Source: Cucumis sativus (lineage: Eukaryota; Streptophyta; Magnoliopsida; Cucurbitales; Cucurbitaceae). From it: 64,000 nt of DNA. Both the position numbers and the translations under genes were made by a program. The notes below the pieces were generated by a model that saw nothing but the letters and a program-made list of their open reading frames with translations, made no database searches and was not told the DNA's origin. Of this stretch, positions 11,880-23,400 are shown piece after piece. Every line of letters starts with the position of its first letter. Position 1 is the first letter of the stretch. Where the stretch lies: positions 21,076,501 through 21,140,500 of the forward strand of contig NC_026657.2 of assembly GCF_000004075.3 (NCBI RefSeq), in the 5' to 3' direction.

Positions 11880-12440
11880 TGTACTCGCCGCCGTCGCCGC
11901 CGCCGGAAAAACTCTACCGTGAAGCTCACACACCGCAACCCAGCCGCGAACACCAGATCTCCCCTCGGTCAATCTTCCTGCCACAACCTCCTGCCGTGAA
12001 AACGCTTCCGCGAACACCAGATCTCCCCTCGGTCAATCTCCCTGCCGCAACCTCCTGCCGTGAAGATGCTTCCACGAACGCCAAACGCCAGATCTCCCCT
12101 CGGTCCTTGCCGCAGCCTCCTGCCGTGAAGACGCTTCCACGAACGCCAGATGCCAGATCTTCCCTCGATCCTTGTCGCAGCCTCCTGCCGTGAAGACGCT
12201 TCACGACACCTTGCCGCAGCCTCCTGCCGTGAAGATATTACCTCACCGTGAAGTCGTTCACCTGCTGGCGACCCCCTGCCGTGAAGAAACAACCGCGCCG
12301 CGAACTCCAGCAAACTCCTTGCCGTGAAGACGCTTCACGACTCCTTGTCGCAACCCCCTACCGTGAAGACCTCCTGCCGTGAAGACATCCTGCCGTAAAG
12401 ACGCTCACCTGTTGGTAACCCCCTGCCGTGAAGTAACATA
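11880..12440 (+). repeat. GC-rich minisatellite in the copia leader
   Basis: Irregular tandem units of about 20-60 bases share the core CCTGCCGTGAAGACGCTTC and a longer form that adds CGAACGCCAGATCTCCC. The block is far richer in GC than everything around it. It lies between the primer site and the gag start. Several frames stay open on both strands because of the repeat, but no protein family is evident. Confidence 0.85.
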
Positions 12441-12568
12441 ATTCCAGTGAAATCCCAGCCGCGAACTCCAGCCTCGAACCTCAGATCTAAAGAAACAACG
12501 ACGAACCAGCAGCAAATCTTCGTCAACAACCAATATTATGTGAACCAGCAGCAGCTAATTATCTTTAG

Positions 12569-14497
12569 ATGGAGAAACATGAAGTTGCTCGTCCCATTAG
12601 CACCATTCTCGATGGAACTAATTATATTACTTGGGCCCACCAAATGAGGAGTTTTTTTATAGGTCGAAAGTTATGGCGTATCATTACTGGAAATATCACT
12701 AAACCAGTCAAACCTACTCCTCCGATGGACACCACTGAAAATATTGATACAGACCCATTTGATGTCACTGTTCAAGAAACGACTGCAGAAACCGACAAAT
12801 ACATTGAACGTCTTGAGGATTGGGATAGCAAAAACCATCAGATCATCACTTGGTTGGGTAACACCTCTATTCCAGCAATTCACACACAATTTGATGCATT
12901 TGATACGGCAAAAGAACTCTGGGATTTTCTGTCCACACGTTTTCAGTCTATTAGACTTGCTCACTATTACCAATTGCACTCTCGACTTGTTAGTCTAAAT
13001 CAAGAGGGAGGACAATCTATGAACGAGTATCTTGCAACTCTTCAACCAATCTGGACTCAGTTAGATCAGGCAAAAATCAAACCGGAGCATATTCGCCTCA
13101 TCAAAGTTCTTATGGGTCTTCGCCCAGAGTATAAATCAGTCCGTGCTGTATTGTTACATCGTAACCCTCTGCCGACTCTTGATGCTGCTATTCAAGAAAT
13201 CTTATTTGAGGAAAAACGCCTTGGCATCGTTTCCTCCCTGCCCTCTGATGTCGCTTTTGCAACCACCCATTCACGATCGGCTAATGAGTCTATTTTCTGC
13301 AAAAATTGCAAACTTCATAGTCATAAGTTCGCTAATTGTCCTACTATTGAGTGCAGGTATTGCCACAAACGAGGTCATATCTTGGACAACTGTCCAACCC
13401 GCCCACCCCGCCCTCCTGGTGCTCCATATAAACCCAAGTCCTCCACTAAATACAGTTCTCCACCTATTGTTGCTGCTGCTACCTCATCTGATATCACCAC
13501 ACCTCAGAATTTTCAGTTAAATGATCTTCATGACTTACTGAAACAGGTGATCTCTTCCAACTCTACTGCTCTTGCCGTCACTCCAGGTACATCTTGGCTC
13601 CTTGATTCAGCTTGTTGCAATCATATGACTGCTGACATTTCATTATTATCCTCACCTATTCATGTTCAATCTCTTCCCTCAATTCACTCTGCTGATGGTA
13701 ATCATATGCCTATCTCTCACGTTGGTACTGTTAACACACCCACCATAAAACTGTCAAACACCTATCATGTTCCAAAACTCACATTCAACCTAGCTTCTGT
13801 TGGCCAACTTTGTGATCTCGGACTAACTGTTATCTTTTCTTCTCATGGGTGTCAGGTTCAGGATTCTCAAACGGGGCAAGTGATTGGTACGGGACGGAAG
13901 GTGGGACGATTATTTGAGCTTACATATCTTCAGCAATCTCCTGAGTTTCCACCTATCTCTGCACCAGTCACTGATACCACTATATATCAGTGGCACCTTC
14001 GTCTAGGTCATGCATCCTCTGATAAACTTCGTAATTTAGTTTCTACTGGTAATTTGAATAATGTCTCAAAATTCAGTCATTTTGATTGCTTAAATTGCAA
14101 ACTTGCAAAACAACCTGCTTTATCATTTCCTAATTCCACCTCTCTATGTAATAAGCCTTTTGACCTTATTCATTCTGACATTTGGGGTCCTGCTCCTTGT
14201 ACTACCGTTAATGGTTATCGATACTTTGTCTTATTTATTGATGACTATTCTCGTTTTACTTGGATTTACTTTCTTAAACATCGCTCTTCCTTATATCAAA
14301 TATATGTTGATTTTGCAAATATGATTCACACACAATTCTCCAGCAAAATTAAAATCTTTCGAACTGATAATGCGATGGAATATAAGGACTCTCACCTTCT
14401 TTCCTTCCTTGCCCAGCAAGGCACTCTGATTCAACGCTCCTGTCCTCACACCTCTCAGCAAAATGGAAGAGTTGAACGCAAACATCGTCACATTCTT
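12569..14497 (+). CDS. copia gag, protease and first part of integrase
   Basis: Starts MEKHEVARPISTILDGTNY, a typical copia gag opening. Two CX2CX4HX4C zinc knuckles follow near residues 248 and 262 (CKNCKLHSHKFANC, CRYCHKRGHILDNC). The protease motif reads WLLDSACCNHMT, so the Gly after the catalytic Asp-Ser is Ala. A pre-integrase HHCC region (WHLRLGH, CLNCKLAK) and the integrase core (HSDIWGP, FRTDNAMEY, QQNGRVERKHRH) come next. About a dozen residues normally between HRHIL and the following FWGEAA segment are missing, and the frame shifts there; the same frame runs on to 14,629 without family similarity. Confidence 0.93.
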
Positions 14498-14499
14498 GT

Positions 14500-16411
14500 C
14501 CAGAAAAATTCTGGGGTGAGGCTGCCCTCACCTCTGTCTATGTCATCAATCGTCTTCCTTCAAAAGTCACTAAAAATGTTTCTCCCTTTAAAAGACTATA
14601 CGGTACTTCCCCTTCTTACTCCAATCTAAAAATTTTTGGTTGTGCATGTTTCGTATTATTACATCCTCATGAACATACCAAACTTGAACCACGTGCACGT
14701 CTATGTTGCTTCTTGGGTTATGGTACTGAACATAAAGGATTTCGTTGTTGGGACCCCATCTCTCAACGATTACGTATATCTCGTCATGTCACCTTTTGGG
14801 AACATCGTATGTTTTCTAGTCTTTCTTCATTCCATGAATCTCTTTCAAGTTCTCACCCATTCTTCACCGATCCTTCTATTGACCTTTTTCCCTCACTTGA
14901 CTCAACACCTGACACTACACCTTGCATGTTACCTATACCTGAGCCCACTCAATCGGACCATATTTCTGCACTCCCGGATCTTCCATCTGCCCCTCTTGAG
15001 GAACCTGAATCTGCACCAATCCGACGATCTACACGGGTAAGAGAAATTCCCTCTCATCTTAAAGATTACCATTGTTTCTCCACTATCATGTCTTTAGTTG
15101 AACCTTCCTCGTATAAGGAAGCCAGCACTAACCCATTATGGCAGCAAGCAATGAATGAAGAACTTCAAGCCTTAGAAAAGACTCATACTTGGGAGTATGT
15201 GGACTTACCTCCTGGAAAGAAACCTATTGGCTGTAAATGGATCTTTAAAATCAAAACGCACTCTGATGGCTCTATAGAACGATACAAAGCACGACTTGTA
15301 GCCAAAGGTTACTCTCAAGAATATGGCATTGATTATGAAGAAACGTTTGCTCCAGTAGCTCGAATGACGTCTGTTCGTAGTCTTTTAGCCATTGCAGCTG
15401 CAAAACAGTGGCCCCTCTTACAAATGGATGTTAAAAATGCATTTCTCAATGGAACTCTATCTGAAGAAGTCTATATGAAACCACCACCTGGTACTACTCC
15501 GCCACATCAGAAAGTATGTCTTCTTCGACGAGCTCTCTATGGTCTCAAACAGGCTCCTCGAGCCTGGTTTGCAACTTTTAGCTCCACTATTACTCAACTT
15601 GGGTTCACTTCCAGCCCTCATGATTCAGCCTTGTTCACCCGCCAGACACCTAATGGTATTGTACTCCTTCTTTTATATGTTGATGACATGATTATTACAG
15701 GCGATGACCCTCAAGCTATATCTGAATTGCAATGCTACCTGGGAAAGCACTTTGAGATGAAGGATTTAGGACCTCTCAGTTATTTCCTTGGCCTTGAGAT
15801 CACCTCCGTGTCTGATGGTTATTACTTATCTCAAGCTAAATATGCTTCTGACCTACTCAGTCGATCTGGTATTACTGATTCTACAACATCCTCAACACCT
15901 CTGGATCCAAATGTTCGACTTACTCCTTATGATGGTGTTCCCCTTGACGATCCTACTTTGTACCGGCAACTTGTTGGTAGCTTGATTTACTTAACTGTAA
16001 CTCGCCCTGATATTGCGTTCGCAGTTCACATAGTCAGTCAATTCATGGCCGCTCCTCGTACTATTCATTTCACTGCTGTCCTTCGGATTCTTCGCTACAT
16101 TAAAGGCACTTTGGGTCATGGTCTCCACTTCTCCCCACAGTCTTCTCTGGTTCTCTCTGGATTCTCTGATGCTGATTGGGCAGGAGATCCTACTGGTAGA
16201 AGATCCACCACTGGCTATTGTTTTTATTTAGGTGATGATCTTATCTCCTGGTGCAGCAAGAAACAATCTGTTGTTTCCCAGTCTAGCACTGAGTCTGAAT
16301 ATCGTGCTCTAGCTGATGCCACTTCAGAATTATTATGGCTTCGTTGGCTTCTTACTGATATGGGAGCCCCACAAACATCATCTACTACTCTCCATTGTGA
16401 TAACCGCAGTG
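14500..16411 (+). pseudogene. copia integrase end, reverse transcriptase and RNase H (shifted frame)
   Basis: From about 14,500 the family signal continues one frame over, starting PEKFWGEAA. It runs through the end of integrase (GYGTEHKGFRCWDP), the reverse transcriptase (KWIFKIK, QMDVKNAFLNG, YGLKQAPRAW and the catalytic YVDDM) and RNase H (FSDADWAGDP, STESEYRALA). The reverse transcriptase core looks complete. There is no start of its own near the junction, so translation would need a frameshift. At about 16,412 the frame is lost again after CDNRSA. Confidence 0.92.
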
Positions 16412-16412
16412 C

Positions 16413-16625
16413 CAGATTGCACACAATGATGTATTTCATGAACGAACAAAGCACATAGAGAACGATTGTCATTTTGTCCGTCATCATCTTCAAAGCAACA
16501 CTCTACATCTTCAATCTATCTCTACCATTGATCAACCTGCAGATATCTTCACCAAAGCTCTCCATTCTCCTCGTTTCACTCTGTTACTTCACAAACTCAA
16601 GGTGGTTTCTACTCTACCAACTTGA
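16413..16625 (+). pseudogene. copia RNase H tail (third frame)
   Basis: The end of RNase H continues in a third frame (QIAHNDVFHERTKHIE, ADIFTKAL) and stops at 16,623-16,625, just before the purine tract. A deletion of a few bases after CDNRSA accounts for the shift. Confidence 0.88.
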
Positions 16626-16638
16626 GTTTGAGGGAGGG

Positions 16639-16842
16639 TATCACCGTAATTAAGGTCATTTAGCAATAATCTATCATCGTAATTAAGGTCATTTAACAAT
16701 AATCTAAGAATACATTATTGTAATTAGAATATTTTTTATCCTTTCCTTATAGGTTGTCCAATTAAGTGTATATGTACCATTGTATTCTTTATTTTATACA
16801 ATAAATCAAGAAGATCTAGAATATTCCCCATAATATTCATCA
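16639..16842 (+). repeat. 3' LTR of copia element
   Basis: Same length as the 5' LTR with three base differences. The purine tract GAGGGAGGG ends at 16,638 and the target duplication CATCC follows at 16,843-16,847. Confidence 0.95.
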
Positions 16843-16847
16843 CATCC

Positions 16848-17489
16848 AATATCCTTTCTTTTTTTTTTTTTTTTCTGCTATAAGAACAAAAGAAAGTGCA
16901 GCTACAACAACTGCCCTTTGTGATCAAATAGTGGTTATAGTTTTATTAGTTGAGTTATAGCTTATAAGTTGAGTATTGATATATGAGAAGAAAAGTTGGA
17001 AATGATTAAAGTTCCTCAGTTCCTAATTATTTCAAGTTGTCTTTTGCAAAAAAAATTCCTTGCAGAATACCATATCATTTGCTCTTAGCCAAGTATTGAG
17101 ATGGTTATAAGGCAAAAGCAATTTTGTTTCTCTGTTACAAGTAACCATTTGCACTAATGACTGAAAACGCATATTGTAGATTGAATATTGCATCTTCATT
17201 TTCACATTTTCTTGTTTCTAATGGCCATTAGATAATCATATCATGTGGACGCTTGCTACTGAGTATGGTTTTTGAAACTTGTATTACTCTCAACTATTAT
17301 TGTTGGTGTTCATATTTCTAGTGTGATCTCATTAGTCATCATTTAGACTGGTTAGTTATAGGCATTTTTTTTCCTTTTTTTGTTGTGCTAAAAAATGTAT
17401 ACCCCACTATATTTTTTTTGTGCAGCTTTCCTTTTCTACAATGATAGAGAATATATCTATGATCGAAGAACATGGGAAGCTGCAAAGAT
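16848..17489. other. Intergenic DNA, no gene recognised
   Basis: A long T run lies at about 16,857-16,874. No coding similarity was seen until the ARP2-like segment begins. Sequence before 17,490 does not match the ARP2 exon expected upstream. Confidence 0.55.
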
Positions 17490-18135
17490 ATCGTTCAAAA
17501 TTGGGATGATATGTGACATGTGTGGGATAATGCATTTTCAACGAACTCAAGGAAAGAATTTTCTAGCACTTAAATTCCCATTTACCACCTACTTTGAGCT
17601 TTATACAATTTTTCCATGGACAAATCATAATGTTGCGCTAAATTGCATTTGTTTTTTCTGTCAATAGATAGATCCAAAAGATTGTAAAATTTTGCTCACA
17701 GACCCACCTTTCAATCCTTCAAAGAACCGTGAAAAAATAGTTTGTGATATTTGATTTTCTTTCAATGTTATCTCAATTTCATTTGCTCAATTTAATGAGT
17801 TGGGTCAATTTAACCTTATAGGTCGAGACCATGTTTGAAAAGTACAACTTTTATGGGGTCTTCATTCAAATCCAAGCAAATTTAACTTTATATGCTCAAG
17901 GTGCTTATAAAGATGAATTAAAAGTCAAAATTGTGCTTAGTTATTTTTTCTGAACCTATCATCTTTCCCCACTATTTTTCTTTCTCATTTTTTTTCTTAT
18001 AATTTTCATCTAATGTTTTACTTAATTTTTTCTTTTTGTGCTGGCAGGTTTACTGGCTGAATTAGTCATCGACTCTGGTGATGGTGTCACTCATGTGGTA
18101 AACAATTTACGTACTTGTCGAGAGGAGATTTAAAG
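17490..18135 (+). pseudogene. Fragment of an actin-related protein 2 (ARP2) gene
   Basis: Four consecutive exon-like blocks match plant ARP2, the Arp2/3 complex subunit that starts branched actin filaments. They are 17,490-17,551 (IVQNWDDM, stop, HVWDNAF), 17,668-17,739 (IDPKDCKILLTDPPFNPSKN), 17,822-17,900 (TMFEKYNFYGVFIQIQANL) and 18,048-18,110 (ELVIDSGDGVTHVV). They are separated by introns with AG acceptors and GT donors, so this is a copied genomic piece rather than a processed cDNA. A Gly codon has become TGA in block 1. The first and last thirds of the gene are absent. The neighbouring orphan CACTA terminus makes transposon capture possible, but no left terminus was found. Confidence 0.85.
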
Positions 18136-19084
18136 GTATAGTTCTAAGGTTTTTTTTTTTTTTTTCTCTCTTATTTAGCTTTCTAATCAATCAATGAGTT
18201 TTTGTTGATGAAGTTAATTCTCTACTTTCAGATTATGTCTAGATGTTGTGTTGCTAAAAGCTAAAATTGTCTAGCTACTTTTACCCACTGTAGTTGTCAA
18301 TGTAGCTAGAATAAAGGATTTGGATATATCTTCAAAACTAATTTGACTTCAGGTTTTTTATTGTTTATTTGTCATGAGATTATTGGTGTTCTATTCGTCA
18401 ATGTTGCTCTATTTTGTAGGTTTAAACATTCTCTAAGGTCAGTTGCCAATATTATACAAACCTCACACTAACGGTCTTGTATAATAAATTAAGGGCAGAA
18501 CAATATGTTTAGATTTATTTCATGATAGTTGGTTTTACAGCTAATGTAATTGTGGTCTATCAATAATAGTACTTAAATGTAGATCCCATTGATTGAAAAC
18601 ATATTATTCTTTTTCTTTTTTACATTCTTCTGTGCTTGCTACAGAGTAAATTTTCTGTGACTGTCTGTTATATTCATTTTGTACTCTCTTTAAGCGAGTT
18701 GTACTCTACATTTAGCCGACAACTTCATGAGTTTTCCTTCAAAGAAGTTTATCTAGACCATCAAAATACATTGGCTAGCATGGTTTTTAAAAAACAAAGA
18801 ATATTTTGAGAGATGAAGGCTTACCAGTTGGTTATTTATGCTTGTACAGAAAATTATGTTAGATGTATTTTTATGGTATTTACACTGGTTTTGATTAAGG
18901 ACTATAACTTCATACTTGTAGATTGTTCAAACTTGATTGGAAATGTATGAATATTACAAAGTGTATTATAGCATATATATATTAAAGTGTCGATCATTTG
19001 TTTCTATATGGGTGTTATGTATTATAGCATTATTGTCATTCAAATTGTTCGTGTAATGGCAGAGCGACAAGGAGAATAGAGAAA
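18136..19084. other. Non-coding DNA after the ARP2 fragment
   Basis: Homopolymer T runs and AT-rich sequence; no further ARP2 exon was recognised. Confidence 0.5.
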
Positions 19085-19667
19085 AACGGTAGTAATTGAA
19101 AAATTTGCAACAAAAAAATAAATGTCGCAATATATGAATTCGTTACACTCCATAATTGTCGTCAATATTAAAACAATGACATTTTCATTATAAAAAAACT
19201 GTCACAATTGCCATGTATTTGACAGAAAAAAAATGTCGTCAATAGCAAAACAATGACATTTCATTTTATAAAAAACTGTCACGATTGACAACCGGAAAAA
19301 TTGTCATAAAATACGAATTCGTGACATTTTTTAACTGTTATCAATTTCGAAAAGATGACATTTATTTTTGTAAAAACGTCACAATTGACATATCCTTGAC
19401 ATTTAAAAAATGTCATAATAAACGAATTTGTGATATTTGTTTAATTGTCGTTAATATGCAAATGACGACAATTATTTGTTGTCATAATATAAAATATGAC
19501 AGTTATTTATTGTCATAAAATAATAATGAACGACATTTATTTTTTGTCATAAAAAAATTTATTGCGATAGTTTTCGAAAACTATCATGAAAAGTTCTGTA
19601 AATAATTGCCACAGATTTTATTCGTGACAGAAAACAACTATCGTCATAGACCACTTTTGTTAGAGTG
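19085..19667 (+). mobile_element. Orphan right end of a CACTA-like element
   Basis: The stretch ends CCACTTTTGTTAGAGTG, the reverse complement of a CACT-type terminus. Inside it lie many short inverted pairs built on TGACATTT and AAATGTCA, in units of about 75 bases (compare 19,151 onward with 19,228 onward). This is the layout of CACTA subterminal DNA. The matching left end was not found between 10,992 and this point, so it is either truncated or the end of a larger decayed element that includes the ARP2 fragment. Confidence 0.6.
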
Positions 19668-22489
19668 ATATGGTACATGCTACATTACATTCCATATCAA
19701 AAAATAAAGTTTCTAACTAAATATAAGAAAGAGTGAAATACCTCTTCAAAACAAAGATTAATGGTTTGAAAGATTCAAATCACACGGTTAAGAAGATGGA
19801 ATTTGGGAATAGGATGAAGGAAGACTCGGAGAAGTGAGGACCTAATGTGGTTTCTGTAAGGTAATAATTCTTTCTTTCTTTTCTTTGAAAACAAGGGTAA
19901 TTTCGTCATTTCATGAAATTGGGCTGCTTGAAATCTTAGCATTTAAATGAAATTGTGGATGTTTAAGGCACAGACTGGTTGTTTAAGCTGAGAATGATGA
20001 TTTAATGAGTGAATATAGAGCGAATGTTATGTAAAAGAAAGAAAAGAAGAGAGTGATCTTAAGTTAAGTGGACATGTGGTTACATATTGGAAAGGAATTA
20101 GAGAGGGGTGTGATGATATGATGAGAAGAGGATCCACTAAGATTACAAGTGGGACACGTGTTGACACCCCAATAATTGGTGGGTGGTTTGACCCCTCACT
20201 TTTCTCTCACCACCATATCTGAGATCACGTGCTGAGTGGACGGGCGGCCGGAGTGCGGCGGTCAAACTCCCGACCGGTGGTGTGCCTCCCAACCATTCAA
20301 CTATATATTTATCCAAAAAAGGGTTCATTAATTAATCCTTTTTCTTTTTCTTTTTTCTTTTTTGTATTCTCAGAATGCAATTAAGAGAGCAAATTGAAGC
20401 CATTTAATATGAATTCTAAAGAAATTAGAACAAGAGGTGGAGAAGTTGTGGGGTCAGAGATGGTGCATCTACACACAGGTAGGCCCCCACTTCTTGGCAT
20501 GTCCTCCTTCATCATTGTATAGAGACAGATAAACATACTTCTAACCAAATTGTATTACATACTTTCTTTTTTTTTATTCTTTTTCAAACATTCAAATTTT
20601 AGTTGTATACTCATCAAACACCACCCTCTTTCTACAACTTTTCTTTTTATCATACTCTTATTATTAATTCAATAATTTAATGCATTTTCCATTCTACCTA
20701 TCTCCTCAATTTAAAAATAATCCATGAGGAAGATGAGTGCAACTTAATATTAGCTACCATTCAACGTGTGAAATTAGTGGAGAAATGAAATTTAAGCTCT
20801 TCATTCAATTATACCAAGATTTGTTGGAAAGAGTTTTGATTCATTTTAACATTTGGAGTTGAGAACCATATGGTAGAGAGAATTTTAACTTTTAACTTGA
20901 ACAACAAGTGTATATATCTTAATTAGTTGAGTTAATTTAATTAAAGGTAGATTATGAAAATTAAGCCTACAAATCATAAATAAAAGCAGATCTTTAACCA
21001 CTGACTTATGGTGACAGTTGAATGGTTTTTTTTTTTTTTTTAAAGAAGAAAAAATTGAGTTGGGAGTGTGATATTATAATATTGTTTTATTATTATTTGT
21101 TTGATTTCAGTCCTTATATAAAACTCAAAGTGGGAGGAATTTTGATAACAGGAAGATAAATAATAATTAGGGTTTCAAAAAGTAATGCAACAAATCTTAA
21201 TTACACATTTCTTCACTCTCCCATTAACCACTCACTACCCATTTTCTTACTAAATTGGGTAACCATTTGCACAAGTGGAGGGAGAGAGAGGGGGGACTAA
21301 TTGCCCATTACCCTTTTTATATCATTTATTTATTTGAATCAAACGTGATTCGGTTGTCAGATTTATTTTGTCTCATCCATTTTGAGTAAGTAATGTTAAG
21401 AATAATCATCGAGTGGGAGAAACCATGACTTGGAAATATATGGTATGGAATTACAACTCTATGCTAATAGTTTTATTAGTTAAATTCTAAGAAATTAAAA
21501 CAAAAAAAATTAGATTTGCAAATTATAATTAACTATATATTTTCATGCAATTCAATTTACAATCAATCAAGTATTCTCTCAAAATTCTGCTAAAGTCGAA
21601 AGATTAACAATCAAAGTAATAATTCGTAAATAGTAGAGAAATATTAAAGAATTTAGAAGAGAAAATGAAAAAATCCAAATATTAGAAGCACTTTCAAATT
21701 AAAATTGTAATAATTAATTTGAATGTACACCTATACAAATGTAATTATATACATATGTTAAAACTTAGAAGATAAACATAATATATATTTTGATAGAAAA
21801 TGAAATAAAAGTGGTCCCTCCAAATTTTTATGAAACCTATTAAAGATGTATGGGATCAATAAAGGAAGAATCGAAACCAAATCGTTAAGGAAGGATTCCT
21901 GCTCTCAATGTGAAGAGCGAAGACAGTATTAATTAATTTCTAATATTGATATTCATAAACTAAAGATTTCCCAATTTTGACTCTTTTACACATCATATCT
22001 ATATTTTGGTTTTATGGCTCTGTGTATAAACAAACTCCTTATTCACATCCAAATTTACATTCCCTCCCATGTTTTGAATAGCTACCATTCACATTCACAT
22101 TTGATTTAACTTTAAGTTTAAAATTCAACTCAACTTCATATTAAATATCATCCAAAGAAGATCTAATGCAACACAACTCACAAAAAGAGATACATAAGTT
22201 ACATAACAAAAGTCAAAATGATATACATCAAGTTTTACCTCAAAACAAATGTACAACAAGAGTAACTTATAAATCTTATAAAAGTCGGGAGGTTTCTTCC
22301 ATTTTTTTTTTATGAATCTTTAATGTGCTCCTTCAATGTTGTCCTTTTGAGTACATGTTGAAATTCAATAGATAAAAAAAAGGTGACTTATGAATCTTAT
22401 AAAATGAGAGGGTTTGTTCGTCTTTTGGACGTAAACTTTCCTAATGAATCAGTATAATTTAATTAAAGAAAGAAAAAAGAAAACAAAAG
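19668..22489. other. Intergenic DNA, no gene recognised
   Basis: AT-rich. Two CACGTG (G-box) cores lie at about 20,155 and 20,226, in a locally GC-richer patch near 20,140-20,290. Open frames are short and show no family similarity. Confidence 0.5.
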
Positions 22490-22620
22490 TTAGTGTAAGA
22501 TATATGATTGGTAGCTACTATTCCCTCCATTGACAGTCGAAAAGGAAGGCTTTGGAGGTCGAGTTTCACAGTTTCCCACTGGAAGGGGCACAAAATCATG
22601 GGTTTCATACAGCCATTTCT
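22490..22620 (-). CDS. Candidate terminal exon, unidentified protein
   Basis: Reading the minus strand, a pyrimidine-containing stretch ending CCAG at 22,621 could be an acceptor. The frame then runs about 43 codons to a TAA at 22,490-22,492 and includes LYETHDFVPLPVGNCETRPP. The residue mix looks like a real protein C-terminus. I do not recognise the family, and no continuous gene model links it to other exons. Confidence 0.3.
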
Positions 22621-23109
22621 CTGGACACATACAAATTGAAACGTAGCTTTCAATTCATGGCAGATTCGAGGCTCTCTCACCTGTTAGCCTGCTTCAATGA
22701 CACTTCACTATCATTATTATCCATACAAAAAGCAAAGAAAAAACAAACTAATGACTTTAAACAATCATATCCAAAGCAGAGAAATAGTGTGAGAAAAACG
22801 AAACATATTGTGAATTTTTAGCCAACTTTATATGCCAAGATTTACTAGTCAAATTACTACTGGCTGCTGGACGCATAATCAGGTAAATCAATTTCTACTA
22901 GGGAACACAGCAATGTCTGACCATCATTATATCAATTACATGTTTCAAAACATATTCAGACAGAAATAAATATCAATGAGGAGTAATTTCAACTGTTCTG
23001 ACACCTATTATCATCCTCCTAAGTTTTAGCATCTTCTCCTTTCTTTTCTTCCTACAACTATGAAATGAATGAATGAAACACCCAAATTTTTAAATTAACA
23101 ATCCACTCA
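22621..23109. other. Non-coding DNA, no gene recognised
   Basis: No motif recognised. A short minus-strand run ending EEKKGEDAKT near 23,020-23,055 follows an AG but is too short to call. Confidence 0.4.
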
Positions 23110-23400
23110 CGAGTATAAGCTATTGAGTAAAGACAAATTTAACACTATTAGTCAATACCATCACAAGTGAGCTAAAAATATGAAAAATGCACCACAAGTG
23201 GAAATCAATTTCAATTGGTGTTTTAGATGGTAGCAGATGGTCCAAGAGGTCTTATGTTCAAGCCCTTAAATTGTTATTTTCTTTCCCAATTACAATTGAT
23301 TTTCCCTTGTGGTGCGTTATGCATGTTTTTCGTTCACAAGTGATGAGGAGTGTTAAATGATATAATATTAAATTTATCTTCACCAACTAACTTTAACTTT
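23110..23400. repeat. Long imperfect inverted repeat (MITE-like foldback)
   Basis: The left arm includes CATCACAAGTGAGC and TGCACCACAAGTGGAAATCA. The right arm read in reverse complement includes CATCACTTGTGAACG and CGCACCACAAGGGAAAATCA. Arms of roughly 100 bases face each other around a loop near 23,216-23,285. The loop holds TGTTCAAGCCC, which resembles an RNA polymerase III B box (GGTTCRANYCC). No clear target duplication was found. Confidence 0.6.

Larger units (their letters stand above)
11647..16842 (+). mobile_element. Ty1/copia retrotransposon, full length, pol broken
   Basis: Two 204-bp LTRs (11,647-11,850 and 16,639-16,842) differ at three positions. They are flanked by CATCC at 11,642-11,646 and 16,843-16,847. 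A primer binding site follows the 5' LTR and a purine tract precedes the 3' LTR. The order gag, protease, integrase, reverse transcriptase, RNase H is that of copia. Near-identical LTRs suggest recent insertion, yet the coding region changes frame twice (about 14,498 and 16,412), so this copy should not make a full polyprotein. Confidence 0.97.

Noticed and set aside
11926..12313. Long minus-strand open frames rich in Gly, Arg and Glu
   Set aside because: They are a by-product of the GC-rich minisatellite; units repeat at the nucleotide level, frames overlap, and no domain is present.
17395..17667. 90-residue plus-strand frame
   Set aside because: It runs in the wrong frame across the first ARP2-like block; the ARP2 reading explains the region better.
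20440..20505. Possible microRNA precursor formed by GAAGTTGTGGGG and CCCCCACTTC
   Set aside because: The stem is short with bulges, and no known mature microRNA sequence is present.
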